DNA of 64,000 nucleotides from assembly GCA_963823215.1 (NCBI GenBank), contig CAWGKT010000017.1:62001-126000 (forward strand), in the 5' to 3' direction. Both the position numbers and the translations under genes were made by a program. The notes beneath the pieces were generated by a model. That model was not told the DNA's origin and made no database searches. It saw only the letters and a list, made by a program, of their open reading frames with translations. Shown one piece after another: positions 28,740 to 36,674 of this stretch. The number at the start of each line of letters is the position of its first letter. The first letter of the stretch is position 1. The DNA comes from CAIWHR01 sp963823215. Lineage in GTDB: Bacteria; Pseudomonadota; Gammaproteobacteria; Burkholderiales; Casimicrobiaceae.

Positions 28740-28982
28740 TCAACCCTGCTGGGTGCGCTCCTTCTTGACTTCGCCCTCGATCGTCGCGCCGCCGAGCTTG
28801 GCGGCGGGGGCCTCCGCTTCCTTCGCGGTGCTGGCAGCGTCGTCGGCGCCCTTGACGCCTTCCTTGAATCCCTTGACGGCGCCACCCAGGTCCTGGCCGA
28901 TGTTGCGCAATTTCTTCGTGCCGAAGATCAGCAGGACGACCACCAGTACGATCAGCCAGTGCCAGATGCTCATCGAACCCAT
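28740..28982 (-). CDS. tatA: Sec-independent protein translocase TatA
   Basis: Pore-forming Tat component, 80 residues: MGSMSIWHWLIVLVVVLLIF membrane helix, FGTKKLRNIG hinge, amphipathic helix (GGAVKGFKEGVKGA) and an acidic/basic tail. The ATG at 28982 is preceded by a strong AGAAGGAG at 6-7 bases; a second ATG three codons in is the alternative. It follows the HIT protein gene by 22 bases and so continues the his transcription unit. Confidence 0.94.
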   Translation of the reverse strand: MGSMSIWHWLIVLVVVLLIFGTKKLRNIGQDLGGAVKGFKEGVKGADDAASTAKEAEAPAAKLGGATIEGEVKKERTQQG

Positions 28983-29004
28983 GTGCTTCTCCTTCTGTAA
29001 ATGT

Positions 29005-29361
29005 TCAGTCGGCGTTCCGCGCCACCATGGTGCCCAGCGGTATCGGCCCGCCGATCACGTGGACGTGGAGGTGCATCACGTCCTGGCGGCCGATCCGGCC
29101 GGTGTTGACGACCGTGCGAAAGCCCTCCGGCGACCCCTGCTCGCGCGCGAGGCGACCCGTCAATACCATGATGCGTCCAAGCAAGCCTGCGTCGTCGGCC
29201 GAGGCATCCGCCAGCGAAGCGATGTGCCGCTTCGGCACCAGCATGAAGTGCACCGGCGCCAGCGGGTGGATGTCGTGGAACGCGACGATCTCGTCGTCCT
29301 CGTAGACCTTCCGCGACGGTATCTCGCCCCGCGCGATCTTGCAGAAAATGCAGTCCTGCAC
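29005..29361 (-). CDS. HIT-family nucleotide-binding protein (HinT-like)
   Basis: Histidine-triad hydrolase of purine phosphoramidates, 118 residues. The N-terminus CIFCKIARGEIPSRKVYEDD carries the CxxC pair often found in HinT-like proteins, and the active site is HLHVHVIGG. No ATG is suitable. The GTG at 29361 follows GGAG at 7-8 bases and puts CIFCKI at residue 4. It lies between hisE and tatA on the same strand, the usual betaproteobacterial position. Confidence 0.9.
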   Translation of the reverse strand: MQDCIFCKIARGEIPSRKVYEDDEIVAFHDIHPLAPVHFMLVPKRHIASLADASADDAGLLGRIMVLTGRLAREQGSPEGFRTVVNTGRIGRQDVMHLHVHVIGGPIPLGTMVARNAD

Positions 29362-29419
29362 CGTTCCGTCTCCGTTTTTCAGCAGTCCACCACCCCGCAG
29401 GTCGCACCCGAGTTCGCGG

Positions 29420-29759
29420 TCACGTCTTGCGCGCGGCCCTTTCGGCCAGCCCCGGGATGCCTTCGCGCCGCGCGAGTTCCGCGCGCACGTCGGCGGGGCC
29501 GAGTCCATGCCGGGCGAGCAGGACGAGGCAGTGGAACCAGAGGTCCGCGACCTCGGCGGTGATCCGCAGTTTATCACCGTCCTTCGCCGCCATGACCGTC
29601 TCGGTCGCTTCCTCACCGATCTTCTTCAGAATGGCGTCATCGCCCTTGGCGACCAGCGCGGCGACATACGACGACGCTGGATCGGCACCGATGCGCGATA
29701 CGATCACCGTCGTCAGCCGGTCGAGGATGTCCGGCAGGGGGCGTCTCGCGTTCAGCCAT
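29420..29759 (-). CDS. hisE: Phosphoribosyl-ATP pyrophosphatase (one apparent frameshift near the start)
   Basis: Second enzyme of histidine synthesis, cleaving pyrophosphate from phosphoribosyl-ATP. The body is clear (DAILKKIGEEATETVMAAKD, then ITAEVADLWFHCLVLLARHG). No start codon exists in this frame near the expected N-terminus. The ATG at 29759, which overlaps the hisI stop, is in another frame and would join it if one G of the GGGGG at 29737-29741 were removed, giving MAERETPLPDILDRL. I therefore annotate the gene from 29759 with a probable one-base insertion. HisE and HisI are separate here rather than fused. Confidence 0.85.
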
Positions 29760-30138
29760 GGCCATAGATAGCCTGCGGATCCCTGATCACCGGCTCGACG
29801 CCGACCCAACGATCGCCTTCCAGGCGCTGGAAAAAGCAATGCTCGCGTCCGGTGTGGCAGGCGATGCCGCCGACCTGCTCGACCCGGAGGAGAATCGCGT
29901 CGCTGTCGCAATCGAGCCGGATTTCCCGCACCCGCTGCACGTGGCCCGAAGTTTCACCCTTGCGCCACAACCGGCAACGCGAGCGCGACCAGTAGTGCGC
30001 CTCCCCGGTTTCTGCCGTGCGCGCCAGCGCTTCGCGGTTCATCCATGCCAGCGTGAGCACGCGGCCGGACGCCGCGTCCTGCGCGATTGCCGCGACGAGG
30101 CCGTCGTTCGCCCATTTCACCTGTTCGAGCCAATCCAT
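29752..30138 (-). CDS. hisI: Phosphoribosyl-AMP cyclohydrolase
   Basis: Third step of histidine synthesis, opening the adenine ring of phosphoribosyl-AMP. The 128-residue product shows VLTLAWMNREAL, YWSRSRCRLWRKGETSG, the metal-binding DCDSDAILLRVEQ and the end CHTGREHCFFQ with zinc cysteines. The ATG at 30138 (MDWLEQVKWANDGLV) was chosen over an upstream in-frame ATG because homology starts there. Its stop overlaps the hisE start region. A gap of 145 bases with no feature I can identify separates it from hisF. Confidence 0.94.
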   Translation of the reverse strand: MDWLEQVKWANDGLVAAIAQDAASGRVLTLAWMNREALARTAETGEAHYWSRSRCRLWRKGETSGHVQRVREIRLDCDSDAILLRVEQVGGIACHTGREHCFFQRLEGDRWVGVEPVIRDPQAIYGHG

Positions 30139-30283
30139 AGCGGGAGTCGCGAATCCATGCTTGCGGGTGAGGCGTCGAGTGTTCTGCCGTTTCGCAGGAT
30201 AGTCAAGGATGTGTCGCCGGAAGCGCGTCTCCACGCGCCGGTCGATGGCAGGGCTGCCCCGACCAGCGTCGCGAGCGATTGCC

Positions 30284-31045
30284 TCACGTGCGCACCTCTA
30301 TGCCCGCCGCGGCCATCGCGTCTTTCGCCTGCCCGATCGTGAACTCGCCATAGTGGAAGATCGACGCGGCGAGCACCGCGTCGGCGCCGCCGGCGACGAT
30401 GCCGTCGACCAGGTCGGAGAGCGAGCCGACCCCGCCTGATGCGATCACCGGGACCTCGACCGCTTCGGCCACCCTGCGCGTCAGCGCCAGGTCGAAACCG
30501 GTGCGCACGCCATCGCGATCCATGCTGGTGAGCAGAATTTCGCCGGCGCCACGGGCAACGACCTCGCGCGCCCATGCCACGGCATCGAGCCCGGTGGGCC
30601 TGCGGCCGCCGTGTGTGTAGACCTGCCACGCCCCGGGGCCGGATTGCTTCGCGTCGATCGCCGCGACGATGCACTGCGCGCCGTAGCGCCCGGCGGCCGC
30701 CTCGAACAACGCGGGGTTGGCGACGCCGGCCGTGTTGATGCTGACCTTGTCGGCACCGGCGTTGAGCAGCGCCCGGATGTCGTCGATCGAGTTGACGCCG
30801 CCGCCGACGGTGAGCGGAATGAACACGACGTCCGCGACGGCCTCGATCATGTGGTACAGCAGATCGCGTGTCTCCACGCTCGCACGAATGTCCAGGAAGG
30901 CGAGCTCGTCGGCACCCTCTCTGTCGTACCGCCGCGCGACCTCGACGGGATCGCCGGCGTCGCGCAGATTGACGAAGTTGACGCCCTTGACCACGCGACC
31001 GGCGGCCACGTCGAGGCACGGGATGATGCGTTTGGCGAGACCCAT
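30284..31045 (-). CDS. hisF: Imidazole glycerol phosphate synthase, cyclase subunit
   Basis: Uses ammonia from HisH to close the imidazole ring of histidine and release AICAR. It is a 253-residue beta/alpha barrel with GLAKRIIPCLDVAAGRVVKG at the start (catalytic Asp of CLDV), PLTVGGGVNSIDD, and the second catalytic Asp in LLTSMDRDGVRTGFDL. Length and motifs are canonical. It follows hisA by 73 bases on the same strand. Confidence 0.97.
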   Translation of the reverse strand: MGLAKRIIPCLDVAAGRVVKGVNFVNLRDAGDPVEVARRYDREGADELAFLDIRASVETRDLLYHMIEAVADVVFIPLTVGGGVNSIDDIRALLNAGADKVSINTAGVANPALFEAAAGRYGAQCIVAAIDAKQSGPGAWQVYTHGGRRPTGLDAVAWAREVVARGAGEILLTSMDRDGVRTGFDLALTRRVAEAVEVPVIASGGVGSLSDLVDGIVAGGADAVLAASIFHYGEFTIGQAKDAMAAAGIEVRT

Positions 31046-31118
31046 GCGCTTAATTTGCGTCCGGTGCGGACCGAGCGTCGACCGGACCTCCGCCCCCGCG
31101 CAGCGGGACGGCGCCGGA

Positions 31119-31853
31119 TCAACCGCCCTTGGCCGCCTTCATCGCGGCCTTGAAGTCGAGCTTGCCCTCGTACAGCGCGCGCCCGGCGATGGCGCCGATG
31201 ATGCCCTCTTTTTCGTAGGGCGCGAGGTTCAGGATGTCCTGGATCGAAGCGATCCCGCCCGACGCGATCACGGGGATCTTGAGCTCGCGCGCGAGCTTGA
31301 CCGTGGCTTCGACATTGACGCCCGTCAGCATGCCGTCGCGGCCGATGTCCGTGTAGATGATCGCCTCGACGCCGTAGTCCTCGAACTTCTTCGCGAGGTC
31401 GACGACGTCGTGGCCGGTCATCTTCGACCAGCCGTCGGTCGCCACCTTGCCCTCGCGGGCATCGAGGCCGACGATGATGTGGCCGGGAAAGGCGTAACAG
31501 GCATCGTGCAGGAAACCCGGGTTCTTGACGGCGGCCGTGCCGATGATCACGTAGGTGATGCCGTCGTCGAGGTAGCGCTCGATCGTGTCGAGATCGCGAA
31601 TGCCGCCGCCCAGTTGCACCGGTATCTCCTCGCCGATCACGCTGACGATCTCACGGATGGCGAGCTCGTTCTTCGGCACGCCGGCGACAGCGCCGTTGAG
31701 ATCGACGATGTGCAGGCGCTCGGCGCCCTGCTCGAGCCAGTGCTGCGCCATCGCCGCCGGATCCTCCGAGAACACCGTGGCCGAGTGCATTTCGCCCTGC
31801 TTCAGGCGAACGCAATGACCGTCCTTGACATCGATCGCGGGAATGATCTGCAT
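31119..31853 (-). CDS. hisA: Phosphoribosylformimino-5-aminoimidazole carboxamide ribotide isomerase
   Basis: Amadori isomerase of histidine synthesis, 244 residues, half-barrel homologue of HisF. The start MQIIPAIDVKDGHCVRLKQG has the catalytic Asp in AIDV, followed by IPVQLGGGIRDLDT and IYTDIGRDGMLTGVN with the second acid. An in-frame ATG 19 codons upstream adds only a low-complexity stretch, so 31853 was chosen. It follows hisH by 65 bases on the same strand. Confidence 0.96.
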   Translation of the reverse strand: MQIIPAIDVKDGHCVRLKQGEMHSATVFSEDPAAMAQHWLEQGAERLHIVDLNGAVAGVPKNELAIREIVSVIGEEIPVQLGGGIRDLDTIERYLDDGITYVIIGTAAVKNPGFLHDACYAFPGHIIVGLDAREGKVATDGWSKMTGHDVVDLAKKFEDYGVEAIIYTDIGRDGMLTGVNVEATVKLARELKIPVIASGGIASIQDILNLAPYEKEGIIGAIAGRALYEGKLDFKAAMKAAKGG

Positions 31854-31918
31854 GGCAGCCGTAAGCGGCGAGGGGGAAGGGGAGAGGCCGGCAGGAACGT
31901 CGGCAGACACCGGGAGGA

Positions 31919-32563
31919 TCAGCTCTGTCCGTCCCAGGCAACGAAATTGGTGAGCAGCTGCAACCCTGCGCTCTGGCTTTTTTCCGGGTGGAATTGCGTC
32001 GCGAAGATATTATCCCGGGCGATGGCGCAAGTAAACGGCGCCGGATATTCGACCGTCCCGACGGTCAGCTCCGGATCGGCCGGCACCGGGTGGTAGCTGT
32101 GCGCGAAGTAGAAGCGCGAGCCGTCCGCAATGCCGGCCCAGAGCGGATGCGCCCGGGTCTCCCGCACCGGGCTCCAGCCCATGTGCGGCACCTTGAGCCG
32201 CTGCCCGTCCGGCAGCGTCATCGCCTGGTCGCGAAACCGGACGACCGGGCCGGCGAGGACCGCGAGACCCTGCGTCGGGCCCTCCTCGCTCGTCTCGAAC
32301 AGCATCTGCAGCCCGAGGCAGATGCCCAGAAACGGGCGCGTCGCAGCGGCCTCGACGACAACGTCGCGCAATCCGCTCGCGTCGAGACAGCGCATGCAGT
32401 CGGGCATCGCACTCTGGCCCGGCAGCACCACCCGGGCCGCGCCGCGGATCACGGCGGGATCGGCGGAAACGACGATGCTGAGCTCCGGCGCGACGTGCGC
32501 GAGCGCCTTCGCCACCGAGCGCAGATTGCCCATCCCGTAGTCGACGACAGCGATGTCGGTCAT
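31919..32563 (-). CDS. hisH: Imidazole glycerol phosphate synthase, glutaminase subunit
   Basis: Class I glutamine amidotransferase that supplies ammonia to HisF. The 214-residue protein has VVDYGMGNLRSVAKAL at the start, the nucleophilic Cys in FLGICLGLQMLFE and the His/Glu pair in TQFHPEKSQ. The open frame upstream to 32755 runs through a family A repeat and is not part of the protein. The start at 32563 lacks a close Shine-Dalgarno sequence and sits 14 nt after the repeat's TGA. Confidence 0.95.
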   Translation of the reverse strand: MTDIAVVDYGMGNLRSVAKALAHVAPELSIVVSADPAVIRGAARVVLPGQSAMPDCMRCLDASGLRDVVVEAAATRPFLGICLGLQMLFETSEEGPTQGLAVLAGPVVRFRDQAMTLPDGQRLKVPHMGWSPVRETRAHPLWAGIADGSRFYFAHSYHPVPADPELTVGTVEYPAPFTCAIARDNIFATQFHPEKSQSAGLQLLTNFVAWDGQS

Positions 32564-32577
32564 CCGCAACGTGCGCC

Positions 32578-32658
32578 TCAGTGCTCGCCCGGCCGCCCGA
32601 AGAGCACTGAGCGCCCCCGCGGGTGGCAGCGAACAAAGTGAGCGTGGGGGTCGTTCAT
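32578..32658 (-). repeat. Family A intercistronic repeat, copy A2 (short form, hisB-hisH)
   Basis: Short 81-nt form between hisB and hisH. It contains an exact mini-frame of 26 codons (starting MNDPHAHFVRCHPRGR, ending GRPGEH, then TGA). The terminal hairpin reads CAGTGCTC...GAGCACTG, differing from other copies by a paired C-to-T and G-to-A change. The ATG is 17 bases after the hisB stop. Confidence 0.85.
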
Positions 32659-32675
32659 CCCAGGGCAGACCGTGG

Positions 32676-33272
32676 TTAGAGCGCCCCTTTCGTCGACGGC
32701 ACGGCGCCCGCCGCGCGGGCATCGCGGGCAACCGCCATCCTGAGCGCGCGGGCAAACGCCTTGAACACGGTTTCGGCCTGATGGTGGGCGTTGTTTCCGC
32801 GCAGGTTATCCACGTGCAGCGTGACCTGCGCGTGATTGACGAAGCCCTGGAAGAACTCGTGCGCGAGGTCCACGTCGAACGCGCCGATCATCGCGCGGGT
32901 GAAGGGCACGTGGAATTCGAGTCCGGGCCGCCCCGAGAGGTCGATGACGACGCGGGACAGCGCCTCGTCGAGCGGCACGTAGGCATGCCCGAACCGGGTG
33001 AGCCCCCGCTTGTCGCCAAGCGCCTGCGCCACCGCCTGTCCCATCGTGATGCCGATGTCCTCTACCGTATGGTGCGCGTCGATGTGCAGATCGCCCGTGG
33101 CGCGCACGACGAGGTCGATCATTCCGTGCCGCGCCACCTGGTCCAGCATGTGGTCGAGAAACGGCACGCCGGTCGCGAGCTCGGCGCGGCCGTCGCCGTC
33201 GAGATCGACCTCGACGGCGATCCGGGTCTCGTTCGTGTTGCGCTCGACCTTGGCGCGGCGTGCTTTCGGCAT
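32676..33272 (-). CDS. hisB: Imidazoleglycerol-phosphate dehydratase
   Basis: Dehydratase of histidine synthesis, 198 residues, the monofunctional form without a histidinol phosphatase domain. Manganese-binding histidine motifs DAHHTVEDIGI and NNAHHQAETVFKAF are present, along with PFLDHMLDQVARHG. The ATG at 33272 (MPKARRAKVERNTNETRI) lies 8 bases after the corrected hisC stop. The reading frame continues upstream into hisC only because hisC carries a frameshift, so a HisC-HisB fusion is not proposed. Confidence 0.96.
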   Translation of the reverse strand: MPKARRAKVERNTNETRIAVEVDLDGDGRAELATGVPFLDHMLDQVARHGMIDLVVRATGDLHIDAHHTVEDIGITMGQAVAQALGDKRGLTRFGHAYVPLDEALSRVVIDLSGRPGLEFHVPFTRAMIGAFDVDLAHEFFQGFVNHAQVTLHVDNLRGNNAHHQAETVFKAFARALRMAVARDARAAGAVPSTKGAL

Positions 33273-33280
33273 CGGAGGAC

Positions 33281-34358
33281 CTATCGAAGGGTTTGCAGCG
33301 CCGCGAGCAGCGCGTCGTTTTCGGCCGACGTGCCGACGGTGATGCGCAGGCAATGCTCGAGCGGCGGGGTGCCAGCCGTGCAGGTTCTTCACCAGTATTC
33401 CCTCTTGCCGCAAATGTTCGAACCAGCGCGGCGCGTCCGGAACGCGCGCCAGCACGAAGTTGGTTTGCGTCGGGAAGGCGACCACGTCAGGCAAGTTGCG
33501 CAATGCGGCGTGCAAACGCGAGCGCTCCGCCTTGATCCGGGCCGCCTGCTCGGCGAGCAGTGCATCCTCGGCCAGCAGGATCGGCGCCACCGCCTGCGTC
33601 AGCGCGTTGAGATTATACGGCGGGCGCACCTTGTTCAATTCGGTCGTCCATTCGGGAGCCGCGACGGCGTAGCCCAGCCGCAGCCCGGCCATCCCGATCT
33701 TCGAGACGGTACGCATGACGACGAGATTGGGGAACTCGGCGAGGCGCGGCAGGAAGCTCGCGTCGGCGAACGCGTGGTAGGCCTCGTCGACGACGACCAG
33801 GCCAGGCGCCGCGCGCAGGATCGCCTCGATGCCCGGCGCCGCAAAGAGGTTTCCCGTCGGATTGTTGGGATAGGCGAGAAAGATCAGCGCCGGCCGCTCC
33901 CGCTCGATCGCCGCGAGGATGGCGCCGGTATCGAGCGAGAAATCCGGGAAGAGCGGCACCCCGACGAAGCGCACGCCGGCGTAGAGCGCGTTCAAGCGGT
34001 ACATCACGAACGACGGCTCGGGCGCGAGAATCACGGCTCCCGGCTTCGCCACCGCCACGGTGAGTAGCTGGATCAATTCGTCGGAGCCGTTGCCGAGGAT
34101 GAGTCCAAGGGCCTCCGGGATGCGGAACGCCCGGCGCAGCGCCGACTTGACGGCATCCGCGCCGCCGTCCGGATAACGATTGATCGGCACCGATGCGACA
34201 GCGGATGCAATCCTCTCCCGGACTGCCTGAGGCAGCGGGTAGGGATTCTCCATCGCGTCGAGCTTGATCAGGCCGTCGGCGTGCGCGACCGCGTAGGCAG
34301 ACAGCGCGCGGATCTCGGGACGGACAATGGCCGCGACGAATTCTGCAGGTGTGGGCAT
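33281..34358 (-). CDS. hisC: Histidinol-phosphate aminotransferase (one apparent frameshift)
   Basis: PLP enzyme that transaminates imidazole-acetol phosphate. Visible are LIKLDAMENPYPLPQAVRER, GSDELIQLL, the substrate-side YPNNPTGNLF, VDEAYHAFAD with the PLP aspartate, and the Schiff-base lysine in RTVSKIGMAGLRLGY. Near the C-terminus (after VKNLHGWHP) the frame breaks. Dropping one G of the GGGG at 33366-33369 gives PLEHCLRITVGTSAENDALL and a TAG at 33281, 8 bases before hisB. The ATG lies 2 bases after the TGA of repeat A3, with no Shine-Dalgarno of its own. Confidence 0.9.
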
Positions 34359-34360
34359 CG

Positions 34361-34507
34361 TCAGCGCCCGCCCGGCCGCCCGAAGGGCGCTGCGTGTCCC
34401 CTCGGGGGGCAGCGAACGCCAGGCCGAAGGCCGCAGGACAGCCGAAGGCTGGTCCCGCGCAGCGGGATGCGGCGAAGCCGCACACAGTGAGCGTGGGGGC
34501 CGTTCAT
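34361..34507 (-). repeat. Family A intercistronic repeat, copy A3 (long form, hisD-hisC)
   Basis: Fills the hisD-hisC junction exactly: hisD TGA, one base, repeat ATG; at the other end repeat TGA, two bases, hisC ATG. The 147-nt unit is one open frame of 48 codons (MNGPHAHCVRLRRIPLRG at the start, PFGRPGGR at the end). It contains four consecutive hairpins (such as TGCGGC-TTC-GCCGCA and CAGCC-TTC-GGCTG) and the terminal hairpin CAGCGCCC...GGGCGCTG. Confidence 0.87.
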
Positions 34508-34508
34508 C

Positions 34509-35825
34509 TCACTCGGGGGGCACGCGATAGAGGGCGCTCTGCGCGTGCGCAGCCAGTCCTTCGCCGTGCGCGAGCGTCGCAGCGACGGGGCCGAGCGCGG
34601 CGGCGGCGGCCACCGAGATGCCGAGCACGCTGGACCGCTTCTGGAAATCGTAGACGCCGAGCGGCGACGAGAACCTCGCGGTGCGGCCCGTCGGCAGCAC
34701 GTGATTGGGTCCCGCGCAATAATCTCCGAGCGCTTCCGACGCGTGGTGCCCCATGAAGATCGCCCCGGCATGGCGGATCTTCGGCAGCAGCCGGCCGGGT
34801 TCGGCGACGGCGAGTTCCAGATGCTCGGGTGCGACGCGGTTCGCGACCGCGCAGGCCGCGTCGAGGTCGGGCACCTTGACGAGCGCGCCACGGTGGGCGA
34901 GCGCCGCCGCGATGATCGCCCGCCGCGGCATTCCTGCGATCTGCCTCTGCGCGCTCGTGGCGACCGCCTCCAGCATCGCGACGTCGGGCGTGACGAGGAT
35001 CGCCTGCGCCAGCGGGTCGTGCTCGGCCTGCGCGAAAAGGTCCATGGCGACCCAGTCCGCGTTCGCGCTCGAGTCGGCGATGACGAGTACCTCCGAGGCA
35101 CCCGCGATCATGTCGATGCCCACGGTTCCGAACACACGCCGCTTCGCCGCGGCCACATACGCGTTGCCGGGCCCGCAGATCTTGTCCACCGGCGCGATCG
35201 TCGACGTGCCGTAGGCGAGCGCCGCGATCGCCTGCGCGCCGCCGATCGCGAAGGCGCGCGTGACGCCGACGAGATGCGCGGCGGCAAGCACGAGCGGATT
35301 GCGCGCTCCGTCGGGGGTCGGCACGACCATCACGATCTCGGCCACGCCAGCGACCTGCGCCGGTATGGCGTTCATCAGCACCGACGAGGGATACGCCGCC
35401 CTGCCGCCGGGCACATAGATGCCGACCCGGTCGAGCGGCGTCACGCGCTGGCCGAATTCGCTGCCGTCGGTGTCCGAATACGACCACGACTGGAGCTTCT
35501 GGCGTTCGTGATACGCGCGGATGCGCTGCGCGGCCGTCTGCAGCGCCGCGCGCGTGGTCTCGGGCAGCGTCGCCCAGGCTCGCCGCATCTCGTCTGCGGT
35601 GATCTCGAGCGCCGCCACTGACGGCGCCGCAACGCGGTCGAATTCGGCGGTGTATTCGAGCAATGCGGTGTCGCCGCGCGCCCGCACGTCCGTGACGATG
35701 CGCGCGACGGTCGCGTCGACCTCGGCATCCTGCGCCGACTCGAAAGCCGTGAGTGCCGCCAGCTCGCGGTCGAAGCCCGGCGCCGTGGCGTCGAGGCGGC
35801 GCAGCACAAGCATCGCCCCGTGCAT
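34509..35825 (-). CDS. hisD: Histidinol dehydrogenase
   Basis: Zinc enzyme for the last two oxidations of histidine synthesis. Landmarks are VTPLDRVGIYVPGGRAAYPS, DKICGPGNAYVAAAKR, ALIAEAxH-like region VAMDLFAQAEHDPLAQAILV and the C-terminal GHHASEALGDYCAGPNHVLP with active-site histidines. ATG 35825 leads into the conserved N-terminus (MLVLRRLDATAPGFDRE is 4 codons in). The frame continues to an ATG at 35945 overlapping the hisG stop and preceded by AAAGGTG. Use of that start would add two 20-residue copies translated from repeat B2. Confidence 0.94.
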   Translation of the reverse strand: MHGAMLVLRRLDATAPGFDRELAALTAFESAQDAEVDATVARIVTDVRARGDTALLEYTAEFDRVAAPSVAALEITADEMRRAWATLPETTRAALQTAAQRIRAYHERQKLQSWSYSDTDGSEFGQRVTPLDRVGIYVPGGRAAYPSSVLMNAIPAQVAGVAEIVMVVPTPDGARNPLVLAAAHLVGVTRAFAIGGAQAIAALAYGTSTIAPVDKICGPGNAYVAAAKRRVFGTVGIDMIAGASEVLVIADSSANADWVAMDLFAQAEHDPLAQAILVTPDVAMLEAVATSAQRQIAGMPRRAIIAAALAHRGALVKVPDLDAACAVANRVAPEHLELAVAEPGRLLPKIRHAGAIFMGHHASEALGDYCAGPNHVLPTGRTARFSSPLGVYDFQKRSSVLGISVAAAAALGPVAATLAHGEGLAAHAQSALYRVPPE

Positions 35826-35945
35826 TGGAGTACCTTCGCGCTTCGCGCGCCGGAATTCGCCCTTGGGACGGCCCGGCGGGCTCGCTGGAGTACCTTCGCG
35901 CTTCGCGCGCCGGAATTCGCCCTTGGGACGGCCCGGCGGGCTCAT
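35826..35945 (-). repeat. Family B repeat, two perfect tandem 60-nt copies, in frame with hisD (B2)
   Basis: Two 60-nt units with 57 or more identical bases each. Each unit encodes SPPGRPKGEFRRAKREGTP in the hisD frame. The first begins with ATGAG overlapping the hisG TGA; the second ends GAAGGTACTCCA before the hisD ATG, giving GAAGG at 7 bases. Since 60 is a multiple of 3, copy number can vary without disturbing the frame. Confidence 0.88.
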
Positions 35946-36637
35946 GGCCGCACCTTTGACGCCGCGCTTCGCCTGCCGGCGACGGCCTTCGTCATCGCGT
36001 CGAGCAGCGGCTGCACCAGGTCCCGCTTCAGCTTGAGCGCGGCCGGATTGACGATGAGCCGCGCGCTGATCGGCAGGATGTCCTCCACCACGACGAGGTC
36101 GTTCGCCAGCAGCGTGCGTCCCGAGCTCACGAGATCAACGATCGCGTCGGCGAGACCGGCGAGCGGCGCCAGCTCCATCGAGCCGTACAGCTTGATCAGG
36201 TCGACGTGCATGCCTTTCGCGGCGAAGTGCTCGCGCGCCGTGTGCACGTACTTGGTTGCGACACGGATGCGCGCGCCGCGCTGGACGGTGCCCGCCCAGT
36301 CGAAGCCGCGCTTCGTCGCGACCACCATCCGGCAGCGCGCAATCTCGAGATCCAGCGGCTGGTACAGGCCTTCGCCGCCCTGCTCGAGCAGCACATCCTT
36401 GCCCGCGACGCCGATGTCGGCGGCGCCGTGCGCAACGTAGGTCGGCACGTCGGTCGCGCGGACGATCACGACCGAGACGTCGCCCCGGTTGGTCCCGATG
36501 ATCAGCTTGCGCGAGGTCTCGGGATCCTCGGCCGGCACGATGCCGGCCGCGGCAAGGAGCGGCAGCGTCTCGTCGAAGATGCGCCCTTTCGAGAGCGCCA
36601 GAGTGAGCGTCGGCACGGTCAGCAACGGGTGGACCAC
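35942..36637 (-). CDS. hisG: ATP phosphoribosyltransferase, short form
   Basis: First, feedback-controlled enzyme of histidine synthesis, joining ATP and PRPP. At 231 residues it is the short HisG type without the regulatory ACT-like domain, which works as a hetero-octamer with HisZ; hisZ is not in this window. Motifs: LTLALSKGRIFDETLPLL, the PRPP-site region DLVSSGRTLLANDL and ADIGVAGKDVLLE. GTG 36637 is the most likely start. The stop overlaps the ATG of repeat B2. It heads the hisGDCBHAFIE order. Confidence 0.95.
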   Translation of the reverse strand: MVHPLLTVPTLTLALSKGRIFDETLPLLAAAGIVPAEDPETSRKLIIGTNRGDVSVVIVRATDVPTYVAHGAADIGVAGKDVLLEQGGEGLYQPLDLEIARCRMVVATKRGFDWAGTVQRGARIRVATKYVHTAREHFAAKGMHVDLIKLYGSMELAPLAGLADAIVDLVSSGRTLLANDLVVVEDILPISARLIVNPAALKLKRDLVQPLLDAMTKAVAGRRSAASKVRP

Positions 36638-36674
36638 CGGTTCATTCTACCGGACGCGACGATGCTTCCTGCCG

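Noticed and set aside
30139..30283. Possible small gene between hisF and hisI
   Set aside because: The open frame there is a read-through of hisF in another frame, with no start signal and no recognisable content.
32676..34358. Bifunctional HisC-HisB protein
   Set aside because: The connection is explained by one extra base in GGGG; the linker is out-of-frame hisC sequence and hisB has its own ATG.
34509..35945. HisD of 478 residues as the only form
   Set aside because: The first 40 residues are repeat-encoded and unlike any HisD; kept as an alternative start rather than the main call.
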